From an uncultured Oscillospiraceae bacterium (GTDB lineage: Bacteria > Bacillota > Clostridia > Oscillospirales > JAAYXM01), in the NCBI GenBank assembly GCA_934446465.1, contig CAKSEF010000009.1, forward strand, positions 1 through 40,926: a DNA stretch of 40,926 nt, read 5' to 3'. A program made the translations under genes and the position numbers. Position 1 is the stretch's first letter; each line of letters begins with the position of its first letter. The notes beneath the pieces were generated by a model. It saw only the letters and a program-made list of their open reading frames with translations. It did no database searches and was not told the origin of the DNA. Positions 31,695-39,839 of this stretch are shown one piece after another.

Positions 31695-32579
31695 TCATTC
31701 TCCTGTCTTCATAATTAATTTCTGATTATTTGTGATGGGCAGGGCCATGGCATAATGTAAAAAGCCTGCCGGAACCTTTCCGTCTGTCAGGAATTTAACA
31801 CTGTCTATCATGGGGAGTTCCGTAAGAGTATTTGCGACAGAATACAGCGCAAGGGTCTCCTCGGCATAACTGTGAGACAAATTTTTGGTAAATTCCTCCG
31901 AAAAATCAACAACACAAATGCCTTCATCAATGGAAACGCCGTTTATGCGGGTTCCTTTCGGTATTGCGGAGGATACCTCGGCAATATCATCGCGGGGACC
32001 GCCAATCAGCGCATTCAAAACTGCTTTTTCAAGCATTTCGTCCTCTGAGAGTGAGATAGTCCGCACCTCTCTGCGGAGGGCTGTGTTCTCGTTGTCTTTA
32101 AAATACAGATTGATTGTATATGATTTATATTTTGTGTTCGGAATTTCCGTTATAAAACTGTCGGACGTGTAGGATACCATTGACTCGCCGTCCGAAATTG
32201 TGAGCATATCTATGTTCGGAAGCGAGCATATCGATTTCGTCAATGACGCGTCCGATACCGCGCGCACAGTGCCTCTTTTCTCAAAATATGTTTTTGGCAG
32301 GGTAATGACGCAAACAGAACCGTAGACCGCTACATCGAGAAGCTCTGTCCCGTCGGGAATCGGAGATACGGCTTTTTTGCTGTCGGGGTTTTTCAGATGC
32401 ACGAATATCTCGCGCACGAGTTCCTCGTCGGAGCCTTCCGTCTCGAGCTTCGTTTTTACAAGATTTGCTTCGTTGCCTTTTTCCGAATAATAGAGTTCGG
32501 CGCGGTTTTGGGGAGCGGGGCCGTAGGTGCAGGATGAAAATATCAGAATGGGGATGAGCATGATAATGATTTTTTTCAT
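31695..32579 (-). CDS. GerMN-domain lipoprotein
   Basis: This is a 294-residue probable lipoprotein. The signal sequence MKKIIIMLIPILIFSSC ends in a lipobox with Cys17. Two GerMN domains follow (about 35-145 with VREIFVHLKNPD..IPDGTELLDVAV, and about 165-290 with AVLNALIGGPRDD...VCVVDFSEEF). GerM is needed in B. subtilis sporulation and germination, and LpqB of Actinobacteria has the same domain and works with the MtrB kinase. The start overlaps the kinase stop as ATGA, so the lipoprotein is translationally coupled to the sensor, suggesting an extracytoplasmic accessory role. The exact activity is unknown. Confidence 0.88.
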   Translation of the reverse strand: MKKIIIMLIPILIFSSCTYGPAPQNRAELYYSEKGNEANLVKTKLETEGSDEELVREIFVHLKNPDSKKAVSPIPDGTELLDVAVYGSVCVITLPKTYFEKRGTVRAVSDASLTKSICSLPNIDMLTISDGESMVSYTSDSFITEIPNTKYKSYTINLYFKDNENTALRREVRTISLSEDEMLEKAVLNALIGGPRDDIAEVSSAIPKGTRINGVSIDEGICVVDFSEEFTKNLSHSYAEETLALYSVANTLTELPMIDSVKFLTDGKVPAGFLHYAMALPITNNQKLIMKTGE

Positions 32580-34006
32580 TGTTCTTCACCGTCCCCGTAT
32601 TTAAGACTCGGAAGGGTAACAATAAAGCGCGAACCGCCGTATACGGAATCGGTTATTTTTATCGTTCCGCCAAAGCTCTCTATGTTGCGCTTTACAATGG
32701 CAAGCCCGAGACCGCTGCCTCCGCGCCCGTCATGCTTCCGCGATTTATCAATTCGGTAAAATCGTTCAAAGACGCGTTCGCGGTACTCGGGAGCGATTCC
32801 GATGCCCGTATCATCCGTTATAAAAACGCACTTGTTGCCCTTCGTAAAAAGATAAATTCTGAGCGTACCGTTCTCATTGTTGTATTTTATCGCATTGTCT
32901 ATAAGATTTCCGACAATCTGGTTTATCCCCTCAGTCTCGCCGAGTACGGAACAGTCCTCCTCGATATAGCTCTCGATTGTAACATTTTTCGATGAGGCAA
33001 TCGGCTCAAAGGCCGTTATCATATTGTGCACAATTTCGGAAATGTGAATGGGCGAGAGCTTGACGGCGGAGTTATTGTCGAGCCTTGAAAGAACAAGGAG
33101 CTTTTCTGCGGTGTGCGACATACGGTCAACCTCAAGGACAATATCGCCGATAAATTCGCGCATGGTTTCCGTGTCCATATCGGTTGTTTGGGTGATAGAA
33201 TCGCATAAGAGCTTTGTCGCCGTGAGCGGAGTACGAAGCTCATGCGATGCGTCGGACACAAATGCACGGCGCATCTCCTGTGCATAATCGAAGTATTCGT
33301 AGATGTCGTTAAATTCACGTATAACAGGGGAGAGTTCATCGCTGTGCCGGAGCGGAATTTTATCCGAGCCGACTTTCTCCCGCGTCTTTTTTATCAATGC
33401 CACGAGGGCTGATGTTCTTGAAATAATGAGAAGTGAAATAAAAAATGCCGCGAAAACGGATATCACTATTACAACAACGGCGGAAAGTCTGGAGGAGGAA
33501 ACCGCGGCTGAGAAAACGTGCTCAAGACCGTCGTCTGTTTCAAATACGCAGACCGCACCGCTAATGGCTCTGTCAATCGTAACAGGTACGGCGGCAACAT
33601 ATCTTCCGTCGGAAAACTCGAAGGCCGCCTCTCCGCTGAGCGCTTTGACAGCGATTGGCAAAACAAGATTCTTTCCCGTCATGTCATCTATGTCAAAGCT
33701 GTCGTTCAAAACGGTAAGGTTGTTGTCGATGACAGCAATGCGCCGTGACGGAACCCCGTCGGGAACAGTTCGTACTTCAGAGGACAGCCCGGACTGAGAG
33801 AGCTGTTTTGAGTATTCCTCGGCAACGGATATGAGCGCCTCATGCTTTTCTTTTGAAATAGCCTCTCTTAGCTCCGAGGTTTGATGTGAAACGATAAAAA
33901 AGGCAAGAACTGCCGCGGCAGCAATACAAATCAGGAAAACCCGAAAAGAAATGCTGTCGCGGAATTTGAGATATTCTTTTATGTTATGCCTTAAAATAGT
34001 AACCAA
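32576..34006 (-). CDS. Membrane sensor histidine kinase
   Basis: This is a kinase of about 476 residues with two membrane helices (about 21-40 and 174-197) flanking an extracytoplasmic sensor of about 130 residues. A HAMP-like linker follows, then HisKA with His255 (SDASHELRTPLTA) and the ATPase domain (N box NLIDNAIKYN, DTGIGI, GGSGLGLAIVKRN). It resembles WalK/PhoR-type kinases without a PAS domain. The start is uncertain: TTG 34006 is the only standard start before the first helix but lies one base from GGGGAG inside the regulator's 3' end. The overlap with the regulator is 23 bp. The signal is unknown, and the coupled lipoprotein may modulate it. Confidence 0.9.
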   Translation of the reverse strand: MVTILRHNIKEYLKFRDSISFRVFLICIAAAAVLAFFIVSHQTSELREAISKEKHEALISVAEEYSKQLSQSGLSSEVRTVPDGVPSRRIAVIDNNLTVLNDSFDIDDMTGKNLVLPIAVKALSGEAAFEFSDGRYVAAVPVTIDRAISGAVCVFETDDGLEHVFSAAVSSSRLSAVVVIVISVFAAFFISLLIISRTSALVALIKKTREKVGSDKIPLRHSDELSPVIREFNDIYEYFDYAQEMRRAFVSDASHELRTPLTATKLLCDSITQTTDMDTETMREFIGDIVLEVDRMSHTAEKLLVLSRLDNNSAVKLSPIHISEIVHNMITAFEPIASSKNVTIESYIEEDCSVLGETEGINQIVGNLIDNAIKYNNENGTLRIYLFTKGNKCVFITDDTGIGIAPEYRERVFERFYRIDKSRKHDGRGGSGLGLAIVKRNIESFGGTIKITDSVYGGSRFIVTLPSLKYGDGEEQ

Positions 34007-34664
34007 CTCCCCATTTCGTGAGAATCAGTTCGGGCTTTGCCGGGTTTGCTTCGAGTTTTTCGCGGAGACGTCTTATATGTACGTCAACTGTGCGCATGTC
34101 GCCGGGATATTCGTAGCCCCATATGATGTTGAGAAGATTATCACGGCTGTAAACACGGCCGGGATTCCTCATCATGAGCTCAACCAAGTCAAACTCCTTT
34201 GCCGTAAGCTGTACAGGGTTTCCGTCAATGTAAGCGTTGCGCTGCTCCGTGTCAATAATAAGCGAGTCCGCAATCAGACGCGTATTCTTGAATTTGGAAG
34301 ATGTTGAACCGGAACGGCGGAGTATTGCACGGATGCGGGATTTAAGCTCAAGTATGTTGAAAGGCTTTGTTATGTAGTCATCCGCACCGTATTCAAAGCC
34401 CAAAAGCTTGTCCGTATCCTCGCTCTTTGCCGTAAGCATAATAATCGGCACGGTTGAAAACTCGCGTATTCTCCTGCAAGTTTCAAGTCCGTCAAGCTTC
34501 GGCATCATCAAATCAAGAATTACAAGGTCGAGATGCACGTTTCGTATAATGTCGAGCGCGTCCTCTCCGTTGTAAGCTGTTTCAACATCAAAACCTTCGT
34601 TTTCAAGGTTGAACTTGATTCCTTTAACGATTATTTTCTCGTCGTCGCATACAAGTATTCTCAT
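33984..34664 (-). CDS. OmpR-family response regulator (WalR/MtrA-like)
   Basis: This is a 226-residue regulator. The receiver domain has D7-D8, phospho-accepting Asp51 (LVILDLMMPKLDG) and the KPF lysine in GADDYITKPF. The winged-helix domain has LTAKEFDLVELM and TVDVHIRRLREKLE and ends GVGYYFKA. It has a strong GGAGG site before ATG 34664. It is the second gene of the - strand operon, 18 bp after the ComEA-like gene. Sequence style is close to WalR/YycF and MtrA, regulators of cell-wall genes, but this is a family-level call. Possible targets are wall genes such as the divergent carboxypeptidase. Confidence 0.92.
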   Translation of the reverse strand: MRILVCDDEKIIVKGIKFNLENEGFDVETAYNGEDALDIIRNVHLDLVILDLMMPKLDGLETCRRIREFSTVPIIMLTAKSEDTDKLLGFEYGADDYITKPFNILELKSRIRAILRRSGSTSSKFKNTRLIADSLIIDTEQRNAYIDGNPVQLTAKEFDLVELMMRNPGRVYSRDNLLNIIWGYEYPGDMRTVDVHIRRLREKLEANPAKPELILTKWGVGYYFKA

Positions 34665-34682
34665 ATTTTTACCTCCGTTAAT

Positions 34683-35012
34683 TTACTTTTTTATAGTTAT
34701 AAAGCTTTCATTGTCATAGAGCACGGCATAATCAACACCGTCGACTGCCAGCAAATCTTCAATTCTTTTAAATCTTCCGAGTTCGTTTCTGTACTCAATT
34801 ATTCTTTGTGCAGCGCTCATGTCAATGCCTTCAAGACCGGCAAACTGCTCTTTTGTCGCTTCGTTTATGTCTATACTAAAATGTGTGAGTTTTGTTTGCG
34901 GATTTTCTGCAACTGTCTTGCCCGATGACGGGATTATGAACGAGCAGACAAAGGAAACCGTAAAAATGAAAATCAGAGCTATAAATATTGATTCGTATCT
35001 GTTGAGTTTCAT
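34683..35012 (-). CDS. ComEA-like membrane-anchored helix-hairpin-helix protein
   Basis: This is a 109-residue protein with an N-terminal membrane anchor (about 8-28, IFIALIFIFTVSFVCSF), a short spacer and a ComEA-type helix-hairpin-helix DNA-binding module (DINEATKEQFAGLEGIDMSAAQRIIEYRNELGRFKRIEDLLAVDG region, residues about 48-95). ComEA binds incoming DNA at the cell surface during competence. This version lacks the longer SLBB/oligomerisation domain of B. subtilis ComEA, and no comEC is nearby, so competence is only one possibility. It is the first gene of the - strand two-component operon and has AAGGA before its ATG. Confidence 0.8.
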   Translation of the reverse strand: MKLNRYESIFIALIFIFTVSFVCSFIIPSSGKTVAENPQTKLTHFSIDINEATKEQFAGLEGIDMSAAQRIIEYRNELGRFKRIEDLLAVDGVDYAVLYDNESFITIKK

Positions 35013-35032
35013 CTGAGAACATCCTTGCGCTA

Positions 35033-35061
35033 TTGTTTAATGGAATAATATCTGTTATAAT
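35033..35061 (+). promoter_or_regulatory. Promoter of the dacF-like gene
   Basis: TTGTTT (35033-35038), a 17-bp spacer and TATAAT (35056-35061) lead to the start at 35101. The -10 overlaps the -10 of the opposite promoter, so the two cannot easily be open at once. Confidence 0.65.
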
Positions 35062-35081
35062 AAATAAAAACTGACTGTCAA
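35054..35081 (-). promoter_or_regulatory. Promoter of the comEA-like/two-component operon
   Basis: On the - strand a perfect TTGACA (35081-35076), a 16-bp spacer and TATAAC (35059-35054) precede the ComEA-like start at 35012. It overlaps the divergent dacF promoter. Confidence 0.7.
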
Positions 35082-35100
35082 AAAAGAAAGGTTGTGTTCA

Positions 35101-36396
35101 ATGAAGAGGATAAGGCTTACGGCAGTGCTGATGCTTGCCGTTTATCTGATGTCCGTCTCGGCAGGGGCAATAGAAAATATAAGCATTAATGCGAAAGCAT
35201 CCATTCTTGTAGATGCCGCCGACGGTCATGCCGTATATGAAAAGAATGCGGACGAAAAAGAGTATCCCGCGAGTCTTACAAAGCTGATGACGGCGCTCCT
35301 TGTAGTGGAAAACGTTTCGGACTTAAGCGAGGTTTTGACTGCAAACAAGAGCGCATATGAGGGCTTGTCCGATGCGGGGAGCACTGTCGGCATCAAAGCA
35401 GGGGAGAAAATGAGTGTTGATAATCTTCTTGTTTGCCTGCTTGTCGCAAGCGCGAACGAGGCGGCAAACATACTTGCCGAGCATGTGTCGGGAAGCGTTT
35501 CCGAGTTCGTTAATCTTATGAACACGCGCGCCGGAGAACTCGGTCTTACGGGAACGCACTTTGTGAATCCGAGCGGTCTGCACGATGAAGACCACTACAC
35601 AACCGCACGCGATATGGCGAAAATTGCGCTTGAGGCGCGTAAAAACAAAAGATTGTGCGAAATATGTTCAATGGATAAGGCGACAATTCCGGCGACAAAT
35701 ATGTCGGAGGAACGCTTTTTCTATACGACCAACTCGCTTATTTCCCAATACAAGGAACTCGGCTATAAATACTCACTTGCCGACGGAATGAAAACAGGAA
35801 GCACAACGCCCGCGGGCTATTGCCTCGTCGCCACCGCCAAGTATAAGGAGCAAAGACTCATATCCGTTGTTCTCGGATGTAAAAAAGACGAGACAACGGG
35901 GAAAAAGGGAAGCTTTGTCGAGTCAAAAAAACTCTTGATATGGGGATTTGAGAACTTCAAAAGAGCAGTTCTTTTAAGCTCGGCACAGCCTGTTTGCGAA
36001 GTGCACGTCGAGTCCGCATGGGAAAGAGACTATGTAGTCGCCCACATAACGGAGGATTACTCAAGCCTCATGCCAAAGGATTACGACGCAGATAAGGTAG
36101 AGCTTGTCCCCGAATCCGCCGAAACGCTTGAGGCGCCGATAAAAAAGGGTGATGAGGTCGGAAAGGTGAGCGTCAGGTATGACGGAAAGGAATATGCGGT
36201 ACTCACGCTCGTCGCGGCGGACGATGTGAAACGCTCAATTCCGCTCTATATAATAAATCACGTCAAAAAGGCTCTCGGGAGCCCGATAGGAATTGCAATC
36301 ACGGTTTGCGTCGTTGTATTGATAATACTTTACATAATATTCGTTATCAGATATAACAAGAAAAAACGCCGTCACAGAAGAAGATACAGATATTAA
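35101..36396 (+). CDS. dacF: D-alanyl-D-alanine carboxypeptidase (DacF/PBP5 type)
   Basis: This is a 431-residue low-molecular-weight PBP that trims the terminal D-Ala from stem peptides outside the membrane. The signal peptide is MKRIRLTAVLMLAVYLMSVSAGA. The peptidase S11 domain has Ser58-x-x-Lys61 (SLTK), SAN at 117-119 and KTG at 231-233 (GMKTGSTTPAGY). A PBP5-associated beta domain follows (about 300-385). Instead of the usual amphipathic anchor, the C-terminus is a clear membrane helix (about 398-418) followed by a very basic tail (KKKRRHRRRYRY). The start is ATG 35101 with AGAAAGG. An in-frame TTG at 35092 lies over that site and is rejected. It diverges from the two-component operon. 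Confidence 0.93.
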   Translation: MKRIRLTAVLMLAVYLMSVSAGAIENISINAKASILVDAADGHAVYEKNADEKEYPASLTKLMTALLVVENVSDLSEVLTANKSAYEGLSDAGSTVGIKAGEKMSVDNLLVCLLVASANEAANILAEHVSGSVSEFVNLMNTRAGELGLTGTHFVNPSGLHDEDHYTTARDMAKIALEARKNKRLCEICSMDKATIPATNMSEERFFYTTNSLISQYKELGYKYSLADGMKTGSTTPAGYCLVATAKYKEQRLISVVLGCKKDETTGKKGSFVESKKLLIWGFENFKRAVLLSSAQPVCEVHVESAWERDYVVAHITEDYSSLMPKDYDADKVELVPESAETLEAPIKKGDEVGKVSVRYDGKEYAVLTLVAADDVKRSIPLYIINHVKKALGSPIGIAITVCVVVLIILYIIFVIRYNKKKRRHRRRYRY

Positions 36397-36404
36397 ATCC
36401 GTCC

Positions 36405-37316
36405 TTAGGCCTCCGCGTCTTTCGCGGGGGCTTTCTTTTGTTCTCGCGCAGGTTTTGAATCCCTTCGGGGCGAAGCGTTTTCGTCGCGGTTCTGCTTTGC
36501 CCTTCCGCAGCATTTTTTACATACTTCGCACTTGTTAAAGGACTTAAACGAATACTCGTTTTCATCACCGATTTTAACCCGCAGATTGCCCGAAATCAGG
36601 CTTACGTCCGAAACCGTGCCGACCCCGGCGGGAGTTTCTACGGTATCGCCGACGCGGGGAGTTGTTCTGATAAGGTCCTCGTATGCTTCCTGCTCATATT
36701 TGAGACAGCACATAAGACGGCCGCAGGTACCCGATATTTTTGACTGGTTCAGAGATAAATTCTGCTCCTTAGCCATTTTAATTGAAACAGGCTGGAAGTC
36801 ATCAAGGAAGCTGCAGCAGCAAAACGGTCTTCCGCATATGCCGAGCCCGCCGAGCATTTTTGCCTCATCGCGGACGCCTATCTGACGCAGTTCAATTCGT
36901 GTCCTGAATACCGACGCAAGGTCTTTTACGAGACTGCGGAAGTCAATCCTTCCGTCTGCCGTAAAGTAAAAGATGATTTTTGAACCGTCAAAGGCACATT
37001 CGGCGTTGATAACCTTCATGTCAAGTCCGTGAGCGGCTATCTTGTCCTGGCAGGTAACAACCGCCTTCTTCTCGCGCTCACGAAGCTCTTTTGCCGTTTT
37101 AATATCGGCAGGAGTGGCAAGGCGGATAACCTTTCTCAGTGGGGCAACGAGCTCGCTGTCCTCGACCGAGTGCGGAACGCCGTCAGCATAGCCAAGCTCC
37201 ACTCCGCGTGCAGTCTCAACGACAATTGCATCGCCGTTTTTTATATCATGTTCTCCCGGGTCGAAGGAATATACCTTTCCTCCTTCGCGGAAACACACTC
37301 CGATAATTTTCTTCAA
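36405..37316 (-). CDS. ricT: PSP1/RicT-family protein (YaaT homologue)
   Basis: This is a 303-residue cytoplasmic protein of the PSP1 domain family. The cysteine cluster of RicT is present: GICGRPFCCCSFLDDFQPVS and later TCGRLMCCLKYEQEAY. In B. subtilis the RicAFT (YmcA-YlbF-YaaT) complex carries Fe-S clusters and promotes RNase Y-dependent mRNA maturation. After a further CEVCKKCCGR cysteine group the C-terminus is an extra Lys/Arg/Asp/Ala-rich tail. The start is TTG 37316, ten bases after AAAGGA, giving MKKIIGVCFREGGKVYSFDPG. It follows holB by 7 bp, matching the darA-holB-yaaT order of Bacillus. Confidence 0.9.
   Translation of the reverse strand: MKKIIGVCFREGGKVYSFDPGEHDIKNGDAIVVETARGVELGYADGVPHSVEDSELVAPLRKVIRLATPADIKTAKELREREKKAVVTCQDKIAAHGLDMKVINAECAFDGSKIIFYFTADGRIDFRSLVKDLASVFRTRIELRQIGVRDEAKMLGGLGICGRPFCCCSFLDDFQPVSIKMAKEQNLSLNQSKISGTCGRLMCCLKYEQEAYEDLIRTTPRVGDTVETPAGVGTVSDVSLISGNLRVKIGDENEYSFKSFNKCEVCKKCCGRAKQNRDENASPRRDSKPAREQKKAPAKDAEA
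36410..36439 (+). terminator. dacF terminator embedded in the ricT 3' end
   Basis: CCTCCGCG (36410-36417) pairs over 8 bp (one T-G pair) with CGCGGGGG (36423-36430) around a TCTTT loop, then CTTTCTTTT. It begins 14 bp after the dacF stop and lies within the last codons of convergent ricT. Confidence 0.65.
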
Positions 37317-37323
37317 GTGTAAT

Positions 37324-38316
37324 CTATCCTTTCAAAGCCGCTTTCGCAGCTATATTAGCAAAATCACAAACCAATCCGCCGATTATGTGCGTGGTGCCGA
37401 CGTTGAGGAGACACACGCGCTTCGCCTCGTAGAGTATATCGAGAATCGAGAGAAGCTCGTTTACGGAGAATGTCTCGGAAAGTTCGCGGAGCAGGCTCCT
37501 GTCAAGGGCGGATATGGGAGATACCGATGCCGATGACGAAAGTATGACAGCATCGCGTACAGCGTAAATAAGCTCGCTGAATATGAAATGAAGCTCATTT
37601 CGCTGAGTTTTTTCAAAGGCAGAAAAAGCCTTGTAAATGCCGTATTCATCAAGTGAGATAAGAGCACGGCAAAGCTCTTCGGCGTCTTTCTGCGCGGAAG
37701 GATATTCGCTCTCGGTCAAAAAAGAGCATATTCCGCAGCTTGTTTTAACGAGAAGCTCAACCTCAGAGTCCGACAATTCCGGCTTTTTTTCGCGTATTAC
37801 GCGTTCCATATCCGAGTCGGAGAGCGGAGAAAGCGGAATACGCACACAGCGTGATAAGATAGTCCCGAGAACATCGCTGTAATTATAGCATAACAGTATG
37901 AAAAAAGTAAACAGCGGGGGCTCTTCCAAAATTTTCAGAAGAGAGTCCTGCGACTGATGATTCAAGGCATCTGCATGGTCTATTACATATACCTTGCGCT
38001 CTCCGTCATTTGGGAGCAGAAGGGCATCGCGCTTGAGCGCGCGTATGAAATCGACGTTTACTTCACGGCTTGCGCCGTCAACATTGATTATGTCGGGGTG
38101 AAAGCCTTTTTTTGATTTTCTGCAGGCGGAGCATGATTCGCACGGCGGATTTTCACCGCTGCACACTATTGCACGCGAAATAATCCCCGCAAGCATACTT
38201 TTCCCTATGCCGTGCTCACCTGTTATGAGCACGGCATGGGGGATGGCCGAACGCTTGAAGCAGGATGTAAAGTAATCCTTTGCACGTTCGTTTCCGTAAA
38301 AACATTCAAAATTCAT
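37324..38316 (-). CDS. holB: DNA polymerase III delta-prime subunit
   Basis: This 330-residue AAA+ family subunit of the clamp loader opens the beta clamp with tau and delta. The N-terminal nucleotide-binding fold has GEHGIGKSMLAGII. The zinc-binding cysteines CSGENPPCESCSACRKSKKG are typical, followed by the box VYVIDHADALNHQSQDSLLKILEEPP and ILSRCVRIPL, the sensor-1 equivalent. Length matches Bacillus HolB (about 329). It starts 3 bp after the darA stop with only a weak ribosome site, so coupling to darA translation is likely. Confidence 0.93.
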   Translation of the reverse strand: MNFECFYGNERAKDYFTSCFKRSAIPHAVLITGEHGIGKSMLAGIISRAIVCSGENPPCESCSACRKSKKGFHPDIINVDGASREVNVDFIRALKRDALLLPNDGERKVYVIDHADALNHQSQDSLLKILEEPPLFTFFILLCYNYSDVLGTILSRCVRIPLSPLSDSDMERVIREKKPELSDSEVELLVKTSCGICSFLTESEYPSAQKDAEELCRALISLDEYGIYKAFSAFEKTQRNELHFIFSELIYAVRDAVILSSSASVSPISALDRSLLRELSETFSVNELLSILDILYEAKRVCLLNVGTTHIIGGLVCDFANIAAKAALKG

Positions 38317-38319
38317 TTG

Positions 38320-38643
38320 CTATATCTTTTGGAAACGCTCAACGTCCATGACAAATATGGTTGCACCGCCGACGGACACCTCAACGGGAACGGTAGGAAT
38401 CATTCCTATTCCAAACTCACTCGTTGCGGGGACAAGCTGCTTTCTGCTGTGCGAGTATTTGTCTATGACGGCGAGAACTTCCTCAAGCTTTTCATCGTCA
38501 ACGCCGATTAGAATAGTTGTGTTTCCGGTCTTGAGGAAACCGCCTGTTGTGGCAAGCTTCGTAACCGAGAAACCGCCCTTCGTGAGGTTGGAAACGACGG
38601 TTGAAGCGTCGTCTGCGTTAATGATTGCCATTACCATTTTCAT
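38320..38643 (-). CDS. darA: Cyclic-di-AMP receptor DarA/PstA (DUF970)
   Basis: This is a 107-residue PII-like trimeric cytoplasmic protein that binds c-di-AMP. The family motif TKLATTGGFLKTGNTTILIGVDDE is present (the T-loop base and ligand pocket), as is the C-terminal PVEVSVGGATIFVMDVERF. The start is taken as ATG 38643 (MKMVMAIINADDA), eight bases after GGAGG. An in-frame ATG six bases upstream sits too close to that site. DarA's output is not established, but its presence implies c-di-AMP signalling, which in Firmicutes controls K+ uptake systems like the KtrAB in this window. The darA-holB-ricT order is conserved in Firmicutes. Confidence 0.93.
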   Translation of the reverse strand: MKMVMAIINADDASTVVSNLTKGGFSVTKLATTGGFLKTGNTTILIGVDDEKLEEVLAVIDKYSHSRKQLVPATSEFGIGMIPTVPVEVSVGGATIFVMDVERFQKI

Positions 38644-38719
38644 AGTCATTACCTCCGAAAACTAGTTATATAAAACAGAAACAAAACTCTGCTTTATTCT
38701 AAAATATGCAGTGGCGCGC

Positions 38720-39817
38720 CTATATATATTCCCGAAGAATATCGGGTGATACATAAATCGGATTGACGTCAAATTCGGCAATATCGCCTATTTCACAGTT
38801 GATGTCAGTAACATCGCAGACCGTGTGGGTCATTCCGATGTGCCCGAGCACACGCGCGGGTTTTCCGTTAATATTTACATATAGCTTTTTTCTGAGAAGA
38901 GTCCGTTTGAGCTCAGAGAGAATGTAGAAAATGCCGTCTCTGAAGCGGTAAGCGTCGTGAGCTTTTTCAACGCCGAACCCGTCTGAATATCCTATCGGTA
39001 TGACTGCCGTGCGTATCGCACGCTTTGCGGTGAAGGTTCCGCCGTAGCCGACCTTTGAGCCGGGACGCAGCCACCTTATTTCGCAGACCTCGCTCTCGAG
39101 ATATCCCACTCTCTCAAGACCGCTTTTTCTGACCTTGCAGGGGATTCTCCCCGTAAACGCAGAGCCGATTCTGACGGCATCTCCGAGCGGTTCACCGAAC
39201 TTGAAAAGGTATGCGGAGTTTGCAAAGTGCATCATTCCTATGTCGATGCCCATATCGGTAAGCTGTTTCTGAACCGAAAACAGGGAAGCGAGCTGATGCT
39301 CCGTTATTTTCCTGCTTTTAAATGCAAACGTGAGGTGGGTATAAAGCCCCTCTGCGCGGAGATTTTCAAATTTTGTGAACACCGAGACTATCTGCTCGGT
39401 TTCATCGGGGAGAAAGCCGTACCGTCCCATTCCCGTATCGATTTTGACGTGAACACGGGCGTGTTTTCCGCAGTCGTGAGCTGTCTTGTTTGCGTTTACC
39501 GCCGCGTCATAACTGCCTATTGTGAGAATTATGTCATTTTCAATCAATATTGTCAGCTCGTCCGAAAGGGCAGTTGAACGAAGCATGAGTATATTAATTC
39601 CGTCAAGTCCGAGGTTTCGTATGGTCATGGCATCGTGTACCTCCGTAACGGCAAAGAACCTGATTCCCGCCTCGTAGAGCAGAGGTGCGTATTTTGACAC
39701 ATCAAACCCGTACCCGCGGCCTTTTACGACAGCCACAACCTTTGCGCCTTTTGCACGCGAAATAATTTCGCGCGCGTTGTTTTTTATTCCGTCTTTTTTT
39801 ATAACAAACGAAGTCAT
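38720..39817 (-). CDS. Alanine-racemase-like PLP enzyme
   Basis: This is a 365-residue fold-type III PLP enzyme with the alanine racemase architecture: a TIM barrel with the PLP lysine Lys32 in VVAVVKGRGYGF, then the beta domain with the second catalytic Tyr in SKVGYGGTFTAKR, PIGYSDGFG and VLGHIGMTHTVCDVTD. Differences from typical Alr are visible: VVKANAYGHG reads VVKGRGYGFD, and the RPGxxLYG motif reads VRIGSAFTG. It may be a divergent alanine racemase or a racemase for another amino acid. It lies directly after a FemX-like gene, 22 bp away, which favours a role in peptidoglycan. The start is ATG 39817, ten bases after AAGGG. Confidence 0.8.
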   Translation of the reverse strand: MTSFVIKKDGIKNNAREIISRAKGAKVVAVVKGRGYGFDVSKYAPLLYEAGIRFFAVTEVHDAMTIRNLGLDGINILMLRSTALSDELTILIENDIILTIGSYDAAVNANKTAHDCGKHARVHVKIDTGMGRYGFLPDETEQIVSVFTKFENLRAEGLYTHLTFAFKSRKITEHQLASLFSVQKQLTDMGIDIGMMHFANSAYLFKFGEPLGDAVRIGSAFTGRIPCKVRKSGLERVGYLESEVCEIRWLRPGSKVGYGGTFTAKRAIRTAVIPIGYSDGFGVEKAHDAYRFRDGIFYILSELKRTLLRKKLYVNINGKPARVLGHIGMTHTVCDVTDINCEIGDIAEFDVNPIYVSPDILREYI

Positions 39818-39839
39818 CTTCTGCACGCCCTTTTAAGAA

